A stretch of 64,000 nucleotides of DNA from Streptomyces sp. AJS327 (GTDB lineage Bacteria; Actinomycetota; Actinomycetes; Streptomycetales; Streptomycetaceae): positions 1,264,501-1,328,500 of the forward strand of contig NZ_SKBR01000002.1 in NCBI RefSeq assembly GCF_013450295.1. Reading direction: 5' to 3'. Each line of letters starts with the position of its first letter. Position 1 is the first letter of the stretch. The position numbers were made by a program, and so were the translations under genes. Shown here piece by piece: positions 8,037 to 17,090 of the stretch. Under the pieces are notes generated by a model. It was not told the origin of the DNA and did no database searches. It worked only from the letters and a program-made list of their open reading frames with translations.

Positions 8037-10031
8037 GTGGCCACGACCGTACGCCGCAGCACTGTGACCCTGCCCGTGGCGGCGCTCGGCGCGGAGAATC
8101 CGCTGCCTCCGCTACTGCCGCTGGCTCGCACCCACACCGTGGACGCCGGGCAGCGGGCGCAGCTGCCGCCGGACATGGCCCGGCAGACGGGCTACGCGCC
8201 ACCCCCCACCGTGCTGCCCACGCGGGTGCTCGACGGCTACGGCCGTCACCGGGTCCCGACGGAACTGGACGCCCTGGTGCTGGAGAGCGACCGGTTGCGG
8301 GTGACGGTCCTGCCGGGGCTCGGCGGCCGGGTGTGGTCCCTCTTCCACAAGCCGAGCGAGCGGGAGCTGCTGTACTCGAACCCGGTGGTGCAGCCCGCCA
8401 ACTTCGCGCTGAACGGGGCGTGGTTCTCGGGCGGTATCGAGTGGAACATCGGCACCACGGGCCACTCCACCCTGTCCTGCGCGCCGGTGCACGCCGGGAT
8501 TGTCCCGGCGCCCGACGGTGGCCGGATGCTGCGGTTGTGGGAGTGGGAGCGGCTGCGGAACACGCCGTTCCAGGTGGACCTCTGGCTGCCGGAGGGGAGT
8601 GACTTCCTGCACGTGGGGGTGCGGGTGCGCAATCCGCACGACCGCACGGTCCCGGTGTACTGGTGGTCCAACACCGCGGTGCCGGAGACGGAGGACACCC
8701 GGGTGCTGGCCCCGGCGGACGAGACCTGGCACTTCGGGTACGACCGCACGCTGCGCCGGATGCCGTTGCCGGAGTGGGAGGGCGTGGACCGGAGTTACCC
8801 CTCGCGTGGCACCTTCCCGGCCGACTTCTTCCACGAGCTGCCGGTCGAGGAGCGCCGGTGGATCGCCGCGCTGGACGGCGCGGGGCGGGGGCTGGCGCAG
8901 ACGTCCACCGACGTGCTGCGGGGCCGGAAGCTGTTCGTCTGGGGGTCCGGGCCGGGTGGCCGCCGCTGGCAGCGGTGGCTGACGGAGCCGGGCACCCCGG
9001 GGTACGCGGAGATCCAGGCGGGGCTGGCGCGCACGCAGCTGGAGCACCTGCCGCTGGCGGCGGGGGAGGAGCTGACCTGGGTGGAGGCGTACGGCCCGCT
9101 GGCCGCGGATCCGGAGCTGGTACACGGCGCGGACTGGCGGGCGGCGCGCGCGCACGCGGCGGAGCGGCTGGAGGAGGCCCTGGGCCGGGCCGAGTTGGAG
9201 GCGGCGTACGCGGCGTGGCGGGGTGTGGCCGAGGTCGATCCGGAGGGTCCGCCGCTCGCCGTCGGTTCGGGGTGGGGCGCGCTGGAGGTGGAGCGGGGCG
9301 GCTACCGGCTGCCGGGGACGCCCTTCCGCGCGGAGACGATGGGCGGTGAACAGGAGCCGTGGCGGCGGCTGTTGCACACCGGCGTGCTTCCGGTGCCGGA
9401 CCGGGAGCTGCCGCCGGGGCCGACGCTGGTGGCGCCGGAGTGGCGGGAGGTGCTGGAGGCGGCGGACGCCGACGCCTACGCCCGGTACGTCCTCGACTAC
9501 CACCTGGGGGTGGCGCAGTGGCACGCCGGGGATCGCTCGCAGGCGGTGCGGAGTTGGGAGCGTTCGCTGGGACACACGCCGAACTGGCCCGCGCAGCGCT
9601 GCCTGGCGGTGGCGGCGGCGCGGGAGGGGGACGCGGAGCGGGCGGCGGAGCGCTGGCTGAGCGCGTACCGGCGGCTGGGCGAGGAGTGGCGGGCGGGGGA
9701 GCGGTGGACGGCGGCGCTGGCCGCGCTGGCGCGGGAGACGGTGGAGGGGCTGCTGGCGGTGGGGCGCGCGGCGGAGGCGCGGGCGGTGCTGGAGGGGGAG
9801 GACGGACTGGCGCGGCTGCCACGGGAGGTGGCCGGGCGGGGCCGGTTCCGGCTGTTGCGGGCGCGGGTGCTGGCCGCGCTGGGGGAGCGGGAGGCCGCTC
9901 TGGAGATATTCGGGGAGGGTTTCGAGGTGGACGATCTCCGGGAGGGCGAGGAGGCGCTGGGCGAGACGTGGGCGGCGCTGTCCTCGGAGCCGCTGCCGGA
10001 GAGGTACGACTTCCGGATGCGGCCCGCCTGA
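8037..10031 (+). CDS. DUF5107 domain-containing protein with C-terminal TPR-like repeats
   Basis: A 664-residue cytoplasmic protein. Residues of about 45-340 resemble the DUF5107 beta-sandwich, related to aldose epimerases, with GLGGRVWSLF and GGIEWNIG segments. The remainder is alanine- and arginine-rich helical sequence with tetratricopeptide-like units (for example the DYHLGVAQWHAGD stretch followed by SWERSLGHTPNW). The GTG start has a GTGAGG ribosome binding site 7 bases upstream. Families of this kind commonly sit beside carbohydrate transport and hydrolase genes, and here the next locus is a DeoR-controlled sugar ABC system. A role in carbohydrate recognition is therefore likely, but no enzyme activity has been settled for this family that I can name. 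Confidence 0.8.
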   Translation: MATTVRRSTVTLPVAALGAENPLPPLLPLARTHTVDAGQRAQLPPDMARQTGYAPPPTVLPTRVLDGYGRHRVPTELDALVLESDRLRVTVLPGLGGRVWSLFHKPSERELLYSNPVVQPANFALNGAWFSGGIEWNIGTTGHSTLSCAPVHAGIVPAPDGGRMLRLWEWERLRNTPFQVDLWLPEGSDFLHVGVRVRNPHDRTVPVYWWSNTAVPETEDTRVLAPADETWHFGYDRTLRRMPLPEWEGVDRSYPSRGTFPADFFHELPVEERRWIAALDGAGRGLAQTSTDVLRGRKLFVWGSGPGGRRWQRWLTEPGTPGYAEIQAGLARTQLEHLPLAAGEELTWVEAYGPLAADPELVHGADWRAARAHAAERLEEALGRAELEAAYAAWRGVAEVDPEGPPLAVGSGWGALEVERGGYRLPGTPFRAETMGGEQEPWRRLLHTGVLPVPDRELPPGPTLVAPEWREVLEAADADAYARYVLDYHLGVAQWHAGDRSQAVRSWERSLGHTPNWPAQRCLAVAAAREGDAERAAERWLSAYRRLGEEWRAGERWTAALAALARETVEGLLAVGRAAEARAVLEGEDGLARLPREVAGRGRFRLLRARVLAALGEREAALEIFGEGFEVDDLREGEEALGETWAALSSEPLPERYDFRMRPA

Positions 10032-10353
10032 TCGGGACGCGGCCCGCCCTCGGCGGGACCGCTCGTGGCCGGACCGGCGTGGGGGCGGGAGGTGCCCGAG
10101 GCGGGCGCGGGCGCCGAAACGGGCAGGCCCGGGCGCATCAACGGGCAGGCTTCGCGCGGGTGTTGGCCGGAAGGGCGGGTTCCGGGCGAGAGGCGGGGCC
10201 TCGGCGGCCGAGGGTCGTCCGGGGAAGCGGGCAAAAACGGGCGTGATCGTCGATGCCACGGTCCTGTTGGGGGGTGGGGTGGCGCTGTAGAACTCTCCAC
10301 ACGGGCCCGAACGGGCAGTTGGCTGACCGGACGGAGGGGAGGTGCGGTGGGCC
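10032..10353. other. intergenic region before the DeoR regulator
   Basis: Apart from the terminator at the left end this holds no visible gene. The right half should contain the promoter of the DeoR gene. A slightly less GC-rich stretch around 10225-10300 is the likeliest place, but I see no clear hexamers. Confidence 0.45.
10039..10062 (+). terminator. hairpin terminator after the DUF5107 gene
   Basis: GCGGCCCGCC pairs with GGCGGG-A-CCGC across a 3-base loop, with one bulged A, 7 bases after the stop codon. Confidence 0.65.
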
Positions 10354-11115
10354 GTGGGCGCTGAGGAACGTCAGCGGGAGATCGTGGGGGCTGCCCGCCG
10401 TAGGGGTTCTGTCGATGTGGCGGACCTCGCCGTGGAGTTGGGCGTCGCGAAGGAAACGGTTCGGCGCGATCTGCGGGTGCTGGAGTCGCACGGCCTGTTA
10501 CGGCGCACCCACGGGGGCGCGTATCCGGTGGAGAGCGCCGGGTTCGAGACCTCGCTGGCCTTCCGCACCACCATGCACGTCCCGGAGAAGCGCCGGATCG
10601 CCGCCGCCGCGGCCGAGTTGCTCGGTGAGGCGGAGACGGTCTTCGTGGACGAGGGCTTCACCCCGCAGCTGGTGGCGGAGGCGCTGCCCAGGGACCGCCC
10701 ACTGACCGTGGTCACCGCCTCGTTGACGACCGCCGGGGTACTGGCCGAGGCGGAGAACACCACGGTGCTGCTGCTGGGCGGCCGGGTGCGGGGCCGCACC
10801 CTGGCCACCGTCGATCACTGGACGACGCGGATGCTCGCCGGGTTCGTGATCGACCTGGCGTACGTCGGGGCGAACGGCATCTCCCGGGAGCACGGGCTCA
10901 CCACCCCCGATCCGGCGGTCAGTGAGGTGAAGGCGCAGGCGATCCGGGCGTCCCGGCGGCGGGTCTTCACCGGACTGCACACCAAGTTCGGCGCGGTGAG
11001 CTTCTGCCGCTTCGCGGAGGTCGGTGACTTCGAGGCGGTGGTGACCACGACCGGGCTGCCCGCCTCCGAGGCCCAGCGCTACTCGCTGCGCGGCCCGCAG
11101 GTGATCCGCGTCTGA
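10354..11115 (+). CDS. DeoR/GlpR family transcriptional regulator
   Basis: A 253-residue regulator. The N-terminal DeoR-type winged helix-turn-helix (about residues 14-55) includes VAKETVRRDLRVLESHGLLRR followed by the THGGA hinge. The C-terminal DeoRC domain binds a phosphorylated sugar and has the typical DEGFT and VGANG motifs. A GTG 12 bases further upstream overlaps the strong GGAGGGGAGG ribosome binding site, so the second GTG was chosen. It is followed by a polyol/sugar ABC transporter and dehydrogenase on the same strand after 367 bases. Repression of that operon, relieved by a sugar or polyol phosphate, is the likely role. Confidence 0.88.
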   Translation: MGAEERQREIVGAARRRGSVDVADLAVELGVAKETVRRDLRVLESHGLLRRTHGGAYPVESAGFETSLAFRTTMHVPEKRRIAAAAAELLGEAETVFVDEGFTPQLVAEALPRDRPLTVVTASLTTAGVLAEAENTTVLLLGGRVRGRTLATVDHWTTRMLAGFVIDLAYVGANGISREHGLTTPDPAVSEVKAQAIRASRRRVFTGLHTKFGAVSFCRFAEVGDFEAVVTTTGLPASEAQRYSLRGPQVIRV

Positions 11116-11482
11116 CCGCCCGGCGCGCGTCGCCCGGCCCGCCGTCCCGCGACCACCCCACCCACCCCGTGTCCACCCCTTCACCCCCGCGCCACCCCCT
11201 CCTCTCGCGGAACGCTCCCGGGACCCCCGGGCCGCCCCCAACTCCCCGCGAGATCCCGGGGGTTCACCGGAGCTTCCCGGGACGCTCCGGGATGCCCCGG
11301 GCCTCCCGGGTCCGCGCGGTTCCGCTTCGTTTCCGGTTCCCGTTCCCCGCTGTCTGACTTCCCGCTCACACCGGGCCTCCCGGGGCGGCCGGGCCCGCCC
11401 GGCCGCTCCGTTCCGCCTCGCGGGCCGTGCCGCCCGGTGTGTGCCGGGTGCCCGCCGTGTCCCCAACGAGCAGGAGGCATCC
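11116..11482. other. regulatory region between the DeoR gene and the ABC operon
   Basis: No gene is seen. The left part is C-rich. The centre carries many CCCGGG/CCCGGGG palindromic words that can fold into overlapping hairpins and may terminate deoR transcription. The segment 11320-11349 has repeated TTCCG/TTCG words and is the best candidate operator and promoter region. Confidence 0.5.
11320..11349 (+). promoter_or_regulatory. candidate DeoR operator: repeated TTCCG/TTCG words
   Basis: The segment reads as phased pyrimidine-rich repeats (TTCCGCTTCG, TTTCCGG, TTCCCG, TTCCCC) about 135 bases before the solute-binding protein gene. DeoR-family proteins often bind short direct repeats of the TTTCG kind. 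The match is by eye only. Confidence 0.3.
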
Positions 11483-12838
11483 ATGCGCGGCCAGTTCCGC
11501 CACCGAACGCGGGCGGCCGTCGGCGCCGCCCTGGCCACCGTGCTGCTGGCGTCCTGCGCCGGGTTCGGGGCCCTCGGGTCCGGCGGCGACACCATCAACG
11601 TCCTCATGGTGAACAACCCGCAGATGACGGAGTTGCGAAAGCTGACACAGAAGCACTTCACCGCGAGGACCGGCATCAAGGTCAACTTCACGCTGCTCCC
11701 GGAGAACGAGGTCCGCGACAAGATCAGTCAGGACTTCGCCAATCAGGCGGGCCAGTACGACGTGGCCACCATCAGCAACTACGAGGCCCCGATCTACGCC
11801 AAGAACGGCTGGCTCCGCGAGCTGGACTCGTACGCGAAGCGGGACCGGGGCTTCGACCAGGCGGACGTCCTCCCCTCCATCCGGCAGTCCCTGAGCGGCA
11901 GCGACGGGAAGCTCTACGCCCAGCCCTTCTACGGCGAGTCCTCCTTCCTGATGTACCGGAAGGACGTCTTCGCCAAGCACGGGCTGAACATGCCCAAGAA
12001 GCCCACCTGGCGGCAGGTCGCCCGGCTCGCGGCGCGGGCCGACGGCGCCGAGCGCGGCATGCGCGGCATCTGCCTGCGCGGGCTGCCGGGCTGGGGCGAG
12101 GTGATCGCCCCGCTCACCACCGTGGTCAACACCTACGGCGGTACCTGGTTCGACAAGGACTGGAACGCCCGGCTGGACAGTCCCGAGTTCACCCGGGCCG
12201 TGAAGTTCTACGTCGGACTGGTGCGGAAGCACGGGCAGTCCGGGGCCGCCCAGTCCGGCTACGCGGAGTGCCTGAACAACATGACGCAGGGCAAGACCGC
12301 GATGTGGTACGACGCGACGGCGGGTGCGGGCTCGCTGGAGGCGTCCTCCTCCCCGGTCCGCGGCAAGGTCGGCTACGTGCCCGCGCCGGTCGAGCGCACC
12401 GAGTCCTCCGGCTGGCTCTACACCTGGGCCTGGGGGATCCAGCAGGCCAGCCCGAACCCGGACCGGGCCTGGGAGTTCATCTCCTGGGCCTCCGGCAAGG
12501 GGTACGAACGGCTGGTGGGGAAGGTCAGCGGCTGGGCCAACGCCCCCGCCGGGAAACGCGCCTCCACCTACCGGCACCCCGGCTACCGGCGGGCCGCGGG
12601 CGCCTTCCACGAGGTGACCCGGGAGGCCATCACCCGGGCCGACCCCCGCGACCCCGGCGTGCAGAAACGGCCCACCATCGGCGTGCAGTTCGTCGACATC
12701 CCGGAGTTCGCTGAGGTCGGTACCAAGGTGTCGCACGAGATCAGCGCGGCCATCGCGGGCCGCAAGTCAGTCGAGTCGGCGCTGCGCGCCTCGCAGGAGC
12801 TGGCCGAGGAGATATCCGAGGAGTACCGGGGCCGATGA
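11483..12838 (+). CDS. extracellular solute-binding lipoprotein of a polyol/sugar ABC transporter (family 1)
   Basis: A 451-residue lipoprotein. A basic N-terminus and hydrophobic stretch end in the lipobox LASC, which fixes the mature N-terminus at Cys and anchors it to the outer face of the membrane. The rest is a maltose-binding-protein-like fold (family 1 solute-binding protein), with typical YGESSFLMYRKD and TWRQV segments. AGGAGG lies 6 bases before the ATG. The stop overlaps the next start by 4 bases (ATGA). The neighbouring permeases and zinc dehydrogenase point to a polyol such as mannitol, sorbitol or xylitol as ligand. That is inference from context. Confidence 0.9.
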   Translation: MRGQFRHRTRAAVGAALATVLLASCAGFGALGSGGDTINVLMVNNPQMTELRKLTQKHFTARTGIKVNFTLLPENEVRDKISQDFANQAGQYDVATISNYEAPIYAKNGWLRELDSYAKRDRGFDQADVLPSIRQSLSGSDGKLYAQPFYGESSFLMYRKDVFAKHGLNMPKKPTWRQVARLAARADGAERGMRGICLRGLPGWGEVIAPLTTVVNTYGGTWFDKDWNARLDSPEFTRAVKFYVGLVRKHGQSGAAQSGYAECLNNMTQGKTAMWYDATAGAGSLEASSSPVRGKVGYVPAPVERTESSGWLYTWAWGIQQASPNPDRAWEFISWASGKGYERLVGKVSGWANAPAGKRASTYRHPGYRRAAGAFHEVTREAITRADPRDPGVQKRPTIGVQFVDIPEFAEVGTKVSHEISAAIAGRKSVESALRASQELAEEISEEYRGR

Positions 12839-13800
12839 CCACCACCAGGACATCCCGAGAGGGGGGCGGGACCACGCTCGCCGCCCGCCCCCGGCCGCGC
12901 GCGGAGCGGGGCGCTCCCCCCGGGCGGCTGCGGGCCTGGGTGACCCGGGCGCCGCTGCTGCCCGCGCTGGTCTTCCTGATCGTCGTCACGCAGCTGCCGT
13001 TCGTCGCCACCCTGGTCATCTCGTTCTTCGACTGGAACGCGCTCTACCCGGACGCCCGCGAGTTCGGCGGTCTCGCCAACTACCGCGAGGTGCTGGGCGA
13101 CGCGGACCTGCGGGAGGCGGTGCTGACCACGGCCGTGCTCACCGCCGCCGTGGTGCTGACCAGCCTGGTGCTGGGGCTCGCGCTGGCGCTGCTGCTGGAC
13201 CGCCGGTTCGCCGGACGCGGGGTGGTGCGCACGATGCTGATCGCGCCGTTCCTGCTGGTTCCGGTCGCCGCGGCGCTGCTGTGGAAACACGTGCTGTACA
13301 ACCCGGAGTACGGGCTGATCAACGGAGTGCTGAGCTGGCTGCCGGGGGAGGGACCGCAGCCCGACTGGATCGGTGAGATGCCGCTGCTCGCGGTGGAGGC
13401 GGCGCTGATCTGGCAGTGGACGCCGTTCATGATGCTGATCCTGCTGGCCGGGCTCCAGAGCAGACCGACGGACGTGGTGGAGGCGGCGCGGATCGACGGG
13501 GCGGGCCCCTGGCAGGTCTTCCGCTACCTGACCTTCCCGCACCTGCGCCGCTACCTGGAGCTGGGGGCGCTGCTCGGCTCGATCTACATCGTGCAGAACT
13601 TCGACGCGGTGTTCACCATCACCTCCGGCGGCCTCGGCACCGCGAACCTCCCCTACGCCGTCTACCAGACCTTCTACCAGGGGCAGGAGTACGGGGTGGC
13701 GTCGGCCGCCGGGGTGCTGGTCGTCATCGGCTCACTGGTCATCGCCACCCTCGCGCTGCGGGTGGTCTCGTCCCTGTTCCGTGAGGAGGCTGGCCGATGA
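12835..13800 (+). CDS. ABC sugar transporter permease, MalF type
   Basis: A 321-residue inner-membrane protein with six predicted membrane segments, starting with a leucine-rich segment near residue 40. The cytoplasmic EAA loop (EAARIDGAGPWQVFRYLTFP) that docks on the ATPase is intact. The proline-rich, basic N-terminal 35 residues are cytoplasmic. The gene overlaps both neighbours by 4 bases, so translation is coupled through the whole operon. It pairs with the next permease to form the channel. Confidence 0.92.
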   Translation: MTTTRTSREGGGTTLAARPRPRAERGAPPGRLRAWVTRAPLLPALVFLIVVTQLPFVATLVISFFDWNALYPDAREFGGLANYREVLGDADLREAVLTTAVLTAAVVLTSLVLGLALALLLDRRFAGRGVVRTMLIAPFLLVPVAAALLWKHVLYNPEYGLINGVLSWLPGEGPQPDWIGEMPLLAVEAALIWQWTPFMMLILLAGLQSRPTDVVEAARIDGAGPWQVFRYLTFPHLRRYLELGALLGSIYIVQNFDAVFTITSGGLGTANLPYAVYQTFYQGQEYGVASAAGVLVVIGSLVIATLALRVVSSLFREEAGR

Positions 13801-14729
13801 GCGCCACCGCGTCCGGGTCCCCCGCGGCCCCCGGGCCCCCCGAGTCCCCCGCGTCCGCGCCGGGGTCCGGCCGCCGACCCGCCGACCGGGGGCGCCCGCC
13901 CCGTCGACGGCGCACCGCCGACGCCGCGTTGGGACTGCTGGCCTGGGCGGCCGGTCTGTTGTTCGCGCTGCCGATCGGCTGGATGGCGCTGACGTCCTTC
14001 CACTCGGAGCCGGACGCGGCGACCAACCCGCCCTCGGTCACGGCCCCGCTGACGCTCGACGGCTACCGCGAGTTCTTCGGCGGGGACGGCGGGGCGGGGC
14101 CGTGGCCCGCGCTGGCCAACTCCGCCGCCGCCTCGGTGGTCTCCACGGTGGCGGTGCTGCTGCTGGCGCTGCCCGCCGCGTACGCGCTGGCCATCCGGCC
14201 GGTCCGCAAGTGGCGGGACGTGCTGTTCTTCTTCCTCTCCACCAAGATGCTGCCGGTGGTGGCCGGACTGCTACCGGTGTACCTGTTCGCGAAGCACACC
14301 GGTGGCCTGGACAACATCTGGCTGCTGATCGTCCTGTACACCTCGATGAACCTGCCGATCGCGGTGTGGATGCTGCACTCCTTCCTCGCCGAGGTGCCAC
14401 GCGCGCTGATCGAGGCGGCGCAGCTGGACGGCGCGCGGCTGCCCACCATCCTGCGCCGCGTCATCGCCCCGGTGATCGCGCCGGGCATCGCCGCGACCGC
14501 GCTGATCTGCTTCATCTTCAGCTGGAACGAGATGCTGTTCGCGCGGGTCCTGACCGGTGTCGTCGCCCAGACCGCACCGGTCTTCCTGACCGGCTTCATC
14601 ACCAGCCAGGGCCTGTTCCTGGCGAAGGTGTGCGCCGCGTCGCTCGTCATCTCCCTGCCGGTGCTGGCCGCGGGGTTCGCCGCCCAGGACAAACTGGTCC
14701 AGGGCCTGTCGCTAGGAGCCGTGAAATGA
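13797..14729 (+). CDS. ABC sugar transporter permease, MalG type
   Basis: A 310-residue membrane protein with six predicted spans. It has the MalG-type EAA loop (EAAQLDGARLPTILRRVIAP) and a C-terminal SLGAVK-type tail. The first 45 residues are Pro/Arg-rich and cytoplasmic. ATGA overlaps couple it to the upstream permease and the downstream dehydrogenase. No ATPase gene follows. In Streptomyces such importers commonly share the multitask ATPase MsiK encoded elsewhere, which probably applies here. Confidence 0.92.
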   Translation: MSATASGSPAAPGPPESPASAPGSGRRPADRGRPPRRRRTADAALGLLAWAAGLLFALPIGWMALTSFHSEPDAATNPPSVTAPLTLDGYREFFGGDGGAGPWPALANSAAASVVSTVAVLLLALPAAYALAIRPVRKWRDVLFFFLSTKMLPVVAGLLPVYLFAKHTGGLDNIWLLIVLYTSMNLPIAVWMLHSFLAEVPRALIEAAQLDGARLPTILRRVIAPVIAPGIAATALICFIFSWNEMLFARVLTGVVAQTAPVFLTGFITSQGLFLAKVCAASLVISLPVLAAGFAAQDKLVQGLSLGAVK

Positions 14730-15715
14730 AGGCAGCCCTCGTCGAGTCACCCGGCGTCGTCTCGCTGACCACCGTCCCCGATCCGGCGCCCGGCCCCCAC
14801 GAGGTGGTGGTGGAGGTCGCCGCCTGCGGGCTGTGCGGCACCGATCTGCACATCCTCCAGGGCGAGTTCGCGCCCTCGCTGCCGCTCGTGCCGGGCCACG
14901 AGTTCGCCGGGCGGATCGTCGCCCGGGGGCGCGAGGTCACCGGGTTCGCCGACGGCGACCCGGTCGCCGTCGACCCCTCCCTGTACTGCTACGCCTGCCG
15001 CTACTGCCGGACCGGCCACAACAACCTCTGCGACCGCTGGGCCGCGATCGGGGTGACCACCGCCGGAGGCGCCGCGCAGTTCGCGGTGGCGCCCGCGGCG
15101 AACTGCGTCCGGCTGCCCGAGCACGTGCGCACCCAGGACGCGGCGCTCATCGAGCCGCTCTCCTGCGCGGTACGCGGCTACGACGTACTGCGCAGCCAAC
15201 TCGGCTCCCAGGTACTGATCTACGGCTCCGGCACCATGGGCCTGATGATGCTGGAGCTGGCCAAACGGACCGGCGCCGCGAGCGTCGACGTCCTGGACCT
15301 CAACGCGGAACGGCTGGCGACCGCCCGCACGCTGGGCGCCTCCCGCTCCGCCGCCACCGCCGAGGAGCTGGACCAGCCGCGCGGCTGGGACCTGGTGGTC
15401 GACGCCACCGGCAACGCCGCCGCCATCCAGGACGGGCTCTCCCGGGTCGCGAAGGCCGGAACCTTCCTCCAGTTCGGCGTCGCCGACTACGCGACGCGGG
15501 CGACGATCGAGCCGTACCGGATCTACAACCAGGAGATCACCATCACCGGCTCGATGGCGGTGCTGCACAGCTACGAGCGGGCTGCCGAACTGTTCGCCGG
15601 CGGCGTCCTCGACCCGGAGGTCCTCATCTCGGACCGGCTGCCGCTGGACGACTACCCGGAGGCGCTGGAGCGGTTCGCCGCCGGGCGGGGCCGCAAGATC
15701 GTCGTGGTCCCCTGA
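14726..15715 (+). CDS. zinc-dependent medium-chain alcohol/polyol dehydrogenase
   Basis: A 329-residue MDR-superfamily dehydrogenase. Catalytic zinc ligands are C37 and H58-E59 (GHEF), and structural zinc is held by C88, C91, C94 and C102. The Rossmann signature GSGTMGLMML follows in the coenzyme domain, and an acidic residue at the end of the second strand (LDLN) suggests NAD rather than NADP. Its start overlaps the permease stop by 4 bases. As the only enzyme in the importer operon, it most likely oxidises the imported polyol to a ketose. Candidates are sorbitol, mannitol or arabitol; which one is not readable from sequence. Confidence 0.9.
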   Translation: MKAALVESPGVVSLTTVPDPAPGPHEVVVEVAACGLCGTDLHILQGEFAPSLPLVPGHEFAGRIVARGREVTGFADGDPVAVDPSLYCYACRYCRTGHNNLCDRWAAIGVTTAGGAAQFAVAPAANCVRLPEHVRTQDAALIEPLSCAVRGYDVLRSQLGSQVLIYGSGTMGLMMLELAKRTGAASVDVLDLNAERLATARTLGASRSAATAEELDQPRGWDLVVDATGNAAAIQDGLSRVAKAGTFLQFGVADYATRATIEPYRIYNQEITITGSMAVLHSYERAAELFAGGVLDPEVLISDRLPLDDYPEALERFAAGRGRKIVVVP

Positions 15716-15750
15716 GGCGCTGGCCCCTGAGGCGGGATGCCCCCGGGGTG

Positions 15751-15781
15751 GGTGCGGGGAGTGCCGGGCGCTCCCCGCACC
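15751..15781. terminator. bidirectional terminator between dehydrogenase and VOC genes
   Basis: A perfect 11-bp inverted repeat, GGTGCGGGGAG and CTCCCCGCACC, with a 9-base loop sits between two convergent genes and can serve both. Confidence 0.8.
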
Positions 15782-15783
15782 GC

Positions 15784-16140
15784 TCAGCCCGCCGCGCCGC
15801 GCTGGTCGACGTACTCGAAGACGCTGCCGTCCGGATGACGAGCGATCACGTTCCGCCCGGCGGCGGTCGGTTTCGGGCCCGCGACGATCTGCGCGCCGAC
15901 GGCCTGGAGGTCGGCCACCGCCTCGTCCACGTCCCGCACCGCGAGCGTCGCCGTGATCTTCCGCAGCACCTCCAGATGGCCCTCGGGCCCGCTCATCAGA
16001 AAGAAGGGGCCGACCGCCGCGACCTCCACCGGGCCGTTCTCGAACCGCATCGCCGCGGCGCCCGTCAGCTTCTCGTACACCGGTACGGCGGCGTCCAGGT
16101 CGTCGACGCAGACGCGCAGTGAGGTCCCCAGAATATCCAT
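15784..16140 (-). CDS. VOC (glyoxalase/dioxygenase fold) family protein
   Basis: A 118-residue single-module vicinal-oxygen-chelate protein with the pattern of two beta-alpha-beta-beta-beta units. The N-terminal LRVCVDDLDAAVPVYEKLTG and the C-terminal HPDGSVFEYV segments are typical. The usual metal His near the start is not present, so it may be a binding rather than catalytic protein. It stands alone on the minus strand, convergent to the polyol operon, with no contextual hint to a substrate. Confidence 0.8.
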   Translation of the reverse strand: MDILGTSLRVCVDDLDAAVPVYEKLTGAAAMRFENGPVEVAAVGPFFLMSGPEGHLEVLRKITATLAVRDVDEAVADLQAVGAQIVAGPKPTAAGRNVIARHPDGSVFEYVDQRGAAG

Positions 16141-16290
16141 GGGGGCGAGCCTAGTTGGCGGGCCGACGCCCCGTCAGACGAGGCACCGGATCACGCCGCG
16201 CCACACCGGGCCACGGCCCTCCGCGACCCGGTCTCCGCCCTCCGCGACCCGGGGCTTTCCGCCCTCCGTGTTCTGCGTGGTCTCCCGTCG

Positions 16291-16689
16291 CTAGGCGCGC
16301 GGTTCGCGGCCCAGCGCCGCCATGACCTCCTGGACGTTCTGGTAGGTGTGCCCGGAGGGGAGTTCGTGGACCACGCCGACCATCTGGTCCGGCGCGTACC
16401 GGTCCCGCAGGGTGCGTTCCAGCCCCTCCCGGTCGCTCGGGAACGCGTGACGTCCGCCGAGTTGCCGGGCGAGATCCGACCGCAGCGCCTCGTCCTCCGA
16501 CTCCTGGAGGGTCGGCGCTCCCGCCGGGGGCACCGGGCGTTCGGTCAGCTCCGGATCGTCGTCGGCGCCGGGCTCGACGTCGTCCCACTCCTCGGCGCGG
16601 GTCGGGTGACCGGAGCGCAGATGGCCCTCCAGCTCCCGCTTCGCCTCGTCGTCGCGCTGCTGGCTCAACCTGTTGCTGCCACGTTGCAT
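16291..16689 (-). CDS. DUF2795 domain-containing protein
   Basis: A 132-residue acidic, hydrophilic protein. The C-terminal 60 residues match the DUF2795 pattern (FPSDREGLERTLRDR, then VHELPSGHTYQNVQEVMAAL). The N-terminal half is charged and probably disordered. GGAGGAG lies 5 bases before the ATG. A good SigB-type promoter (GTGT-N15-GGGTAC) lies about 120 bases upstream, and the neighbouring divergent gene encodes a SigB/F-type sigma factor, so this is probably a general-stress protein. The molecular function of DUF2795 is unknown. Confidence 0.82.
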   Translation of the reverse strand: MQRGSNRLSQQRDDEAKRELEGHLRSGHPTRAEEWDDVEPGADDDPELTERPVPPAGAPTLQESEDEALRSDLARQLGGRHAFPSDREGLERTLRDRYAPDQMVGVVHELPSGHTYQNVQEVMAALGREPRA

Positions 16690-17090
16690 GTCGCTCCTCC
16701 ACGTGCTCTTGCCGGGCGCGGACGGGACCCGCCGGGCATGCGACGGACCGCCGCCCGCCCCCCACCGGAGGGACCGGGGCCCCGGCCTCCTCCGTACGGC
16801 GCGCTACGAGTACCCGCCGTCCGGCGGCTGACACCGGCGGGCGCCGGCGGCCGTCCCCGGCCCGGGAGAGCGGGCGGCGGCCTCCCGGCACGCCCCACCG
16901 CGCCGACGTTTGGGGCGGGTGTGTACGGGCATCCGAGCCCCCGCGCTTCGGATGCGAAGGCACGTCCGCGGGAGCGGCGTCCCGTGTCGGCCGCGCGGGT
17001 TCACCGGGCGGCCGGGATCGCCGAGACCGTGCCGCGCGCCCGCGGTCGATCCCCGAAACCGTCCACCACGTATGGGGAGTGACGCAGCAC
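16690..17090. other. divergent promoter region between DUF2795 and sigma factor genes
   Basis: This 400-base gap carries the SigB-type promoter listed separately, facing left. For the sigma gene facing right I see only the GGGGAG ribosome binding site at 17074-17079 and no sure promoter. No extra gene is visible. Confidence 0.5.
16810..16834 (-). promoter_or_regulatory. candidate SigB/F-type promoter for the DUF2795 gene
   Basis: Read on the minus strand, this is GTGT, 15 bases, then GGGTAC. That fits the GNNT-N14-16-GGGTAC/T pattern of Streptomyces SigB-family promoters. The start codon of the DUF2795 gene is about 120 bases downstream, which allows a normal leader. Confidence 0.45.
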
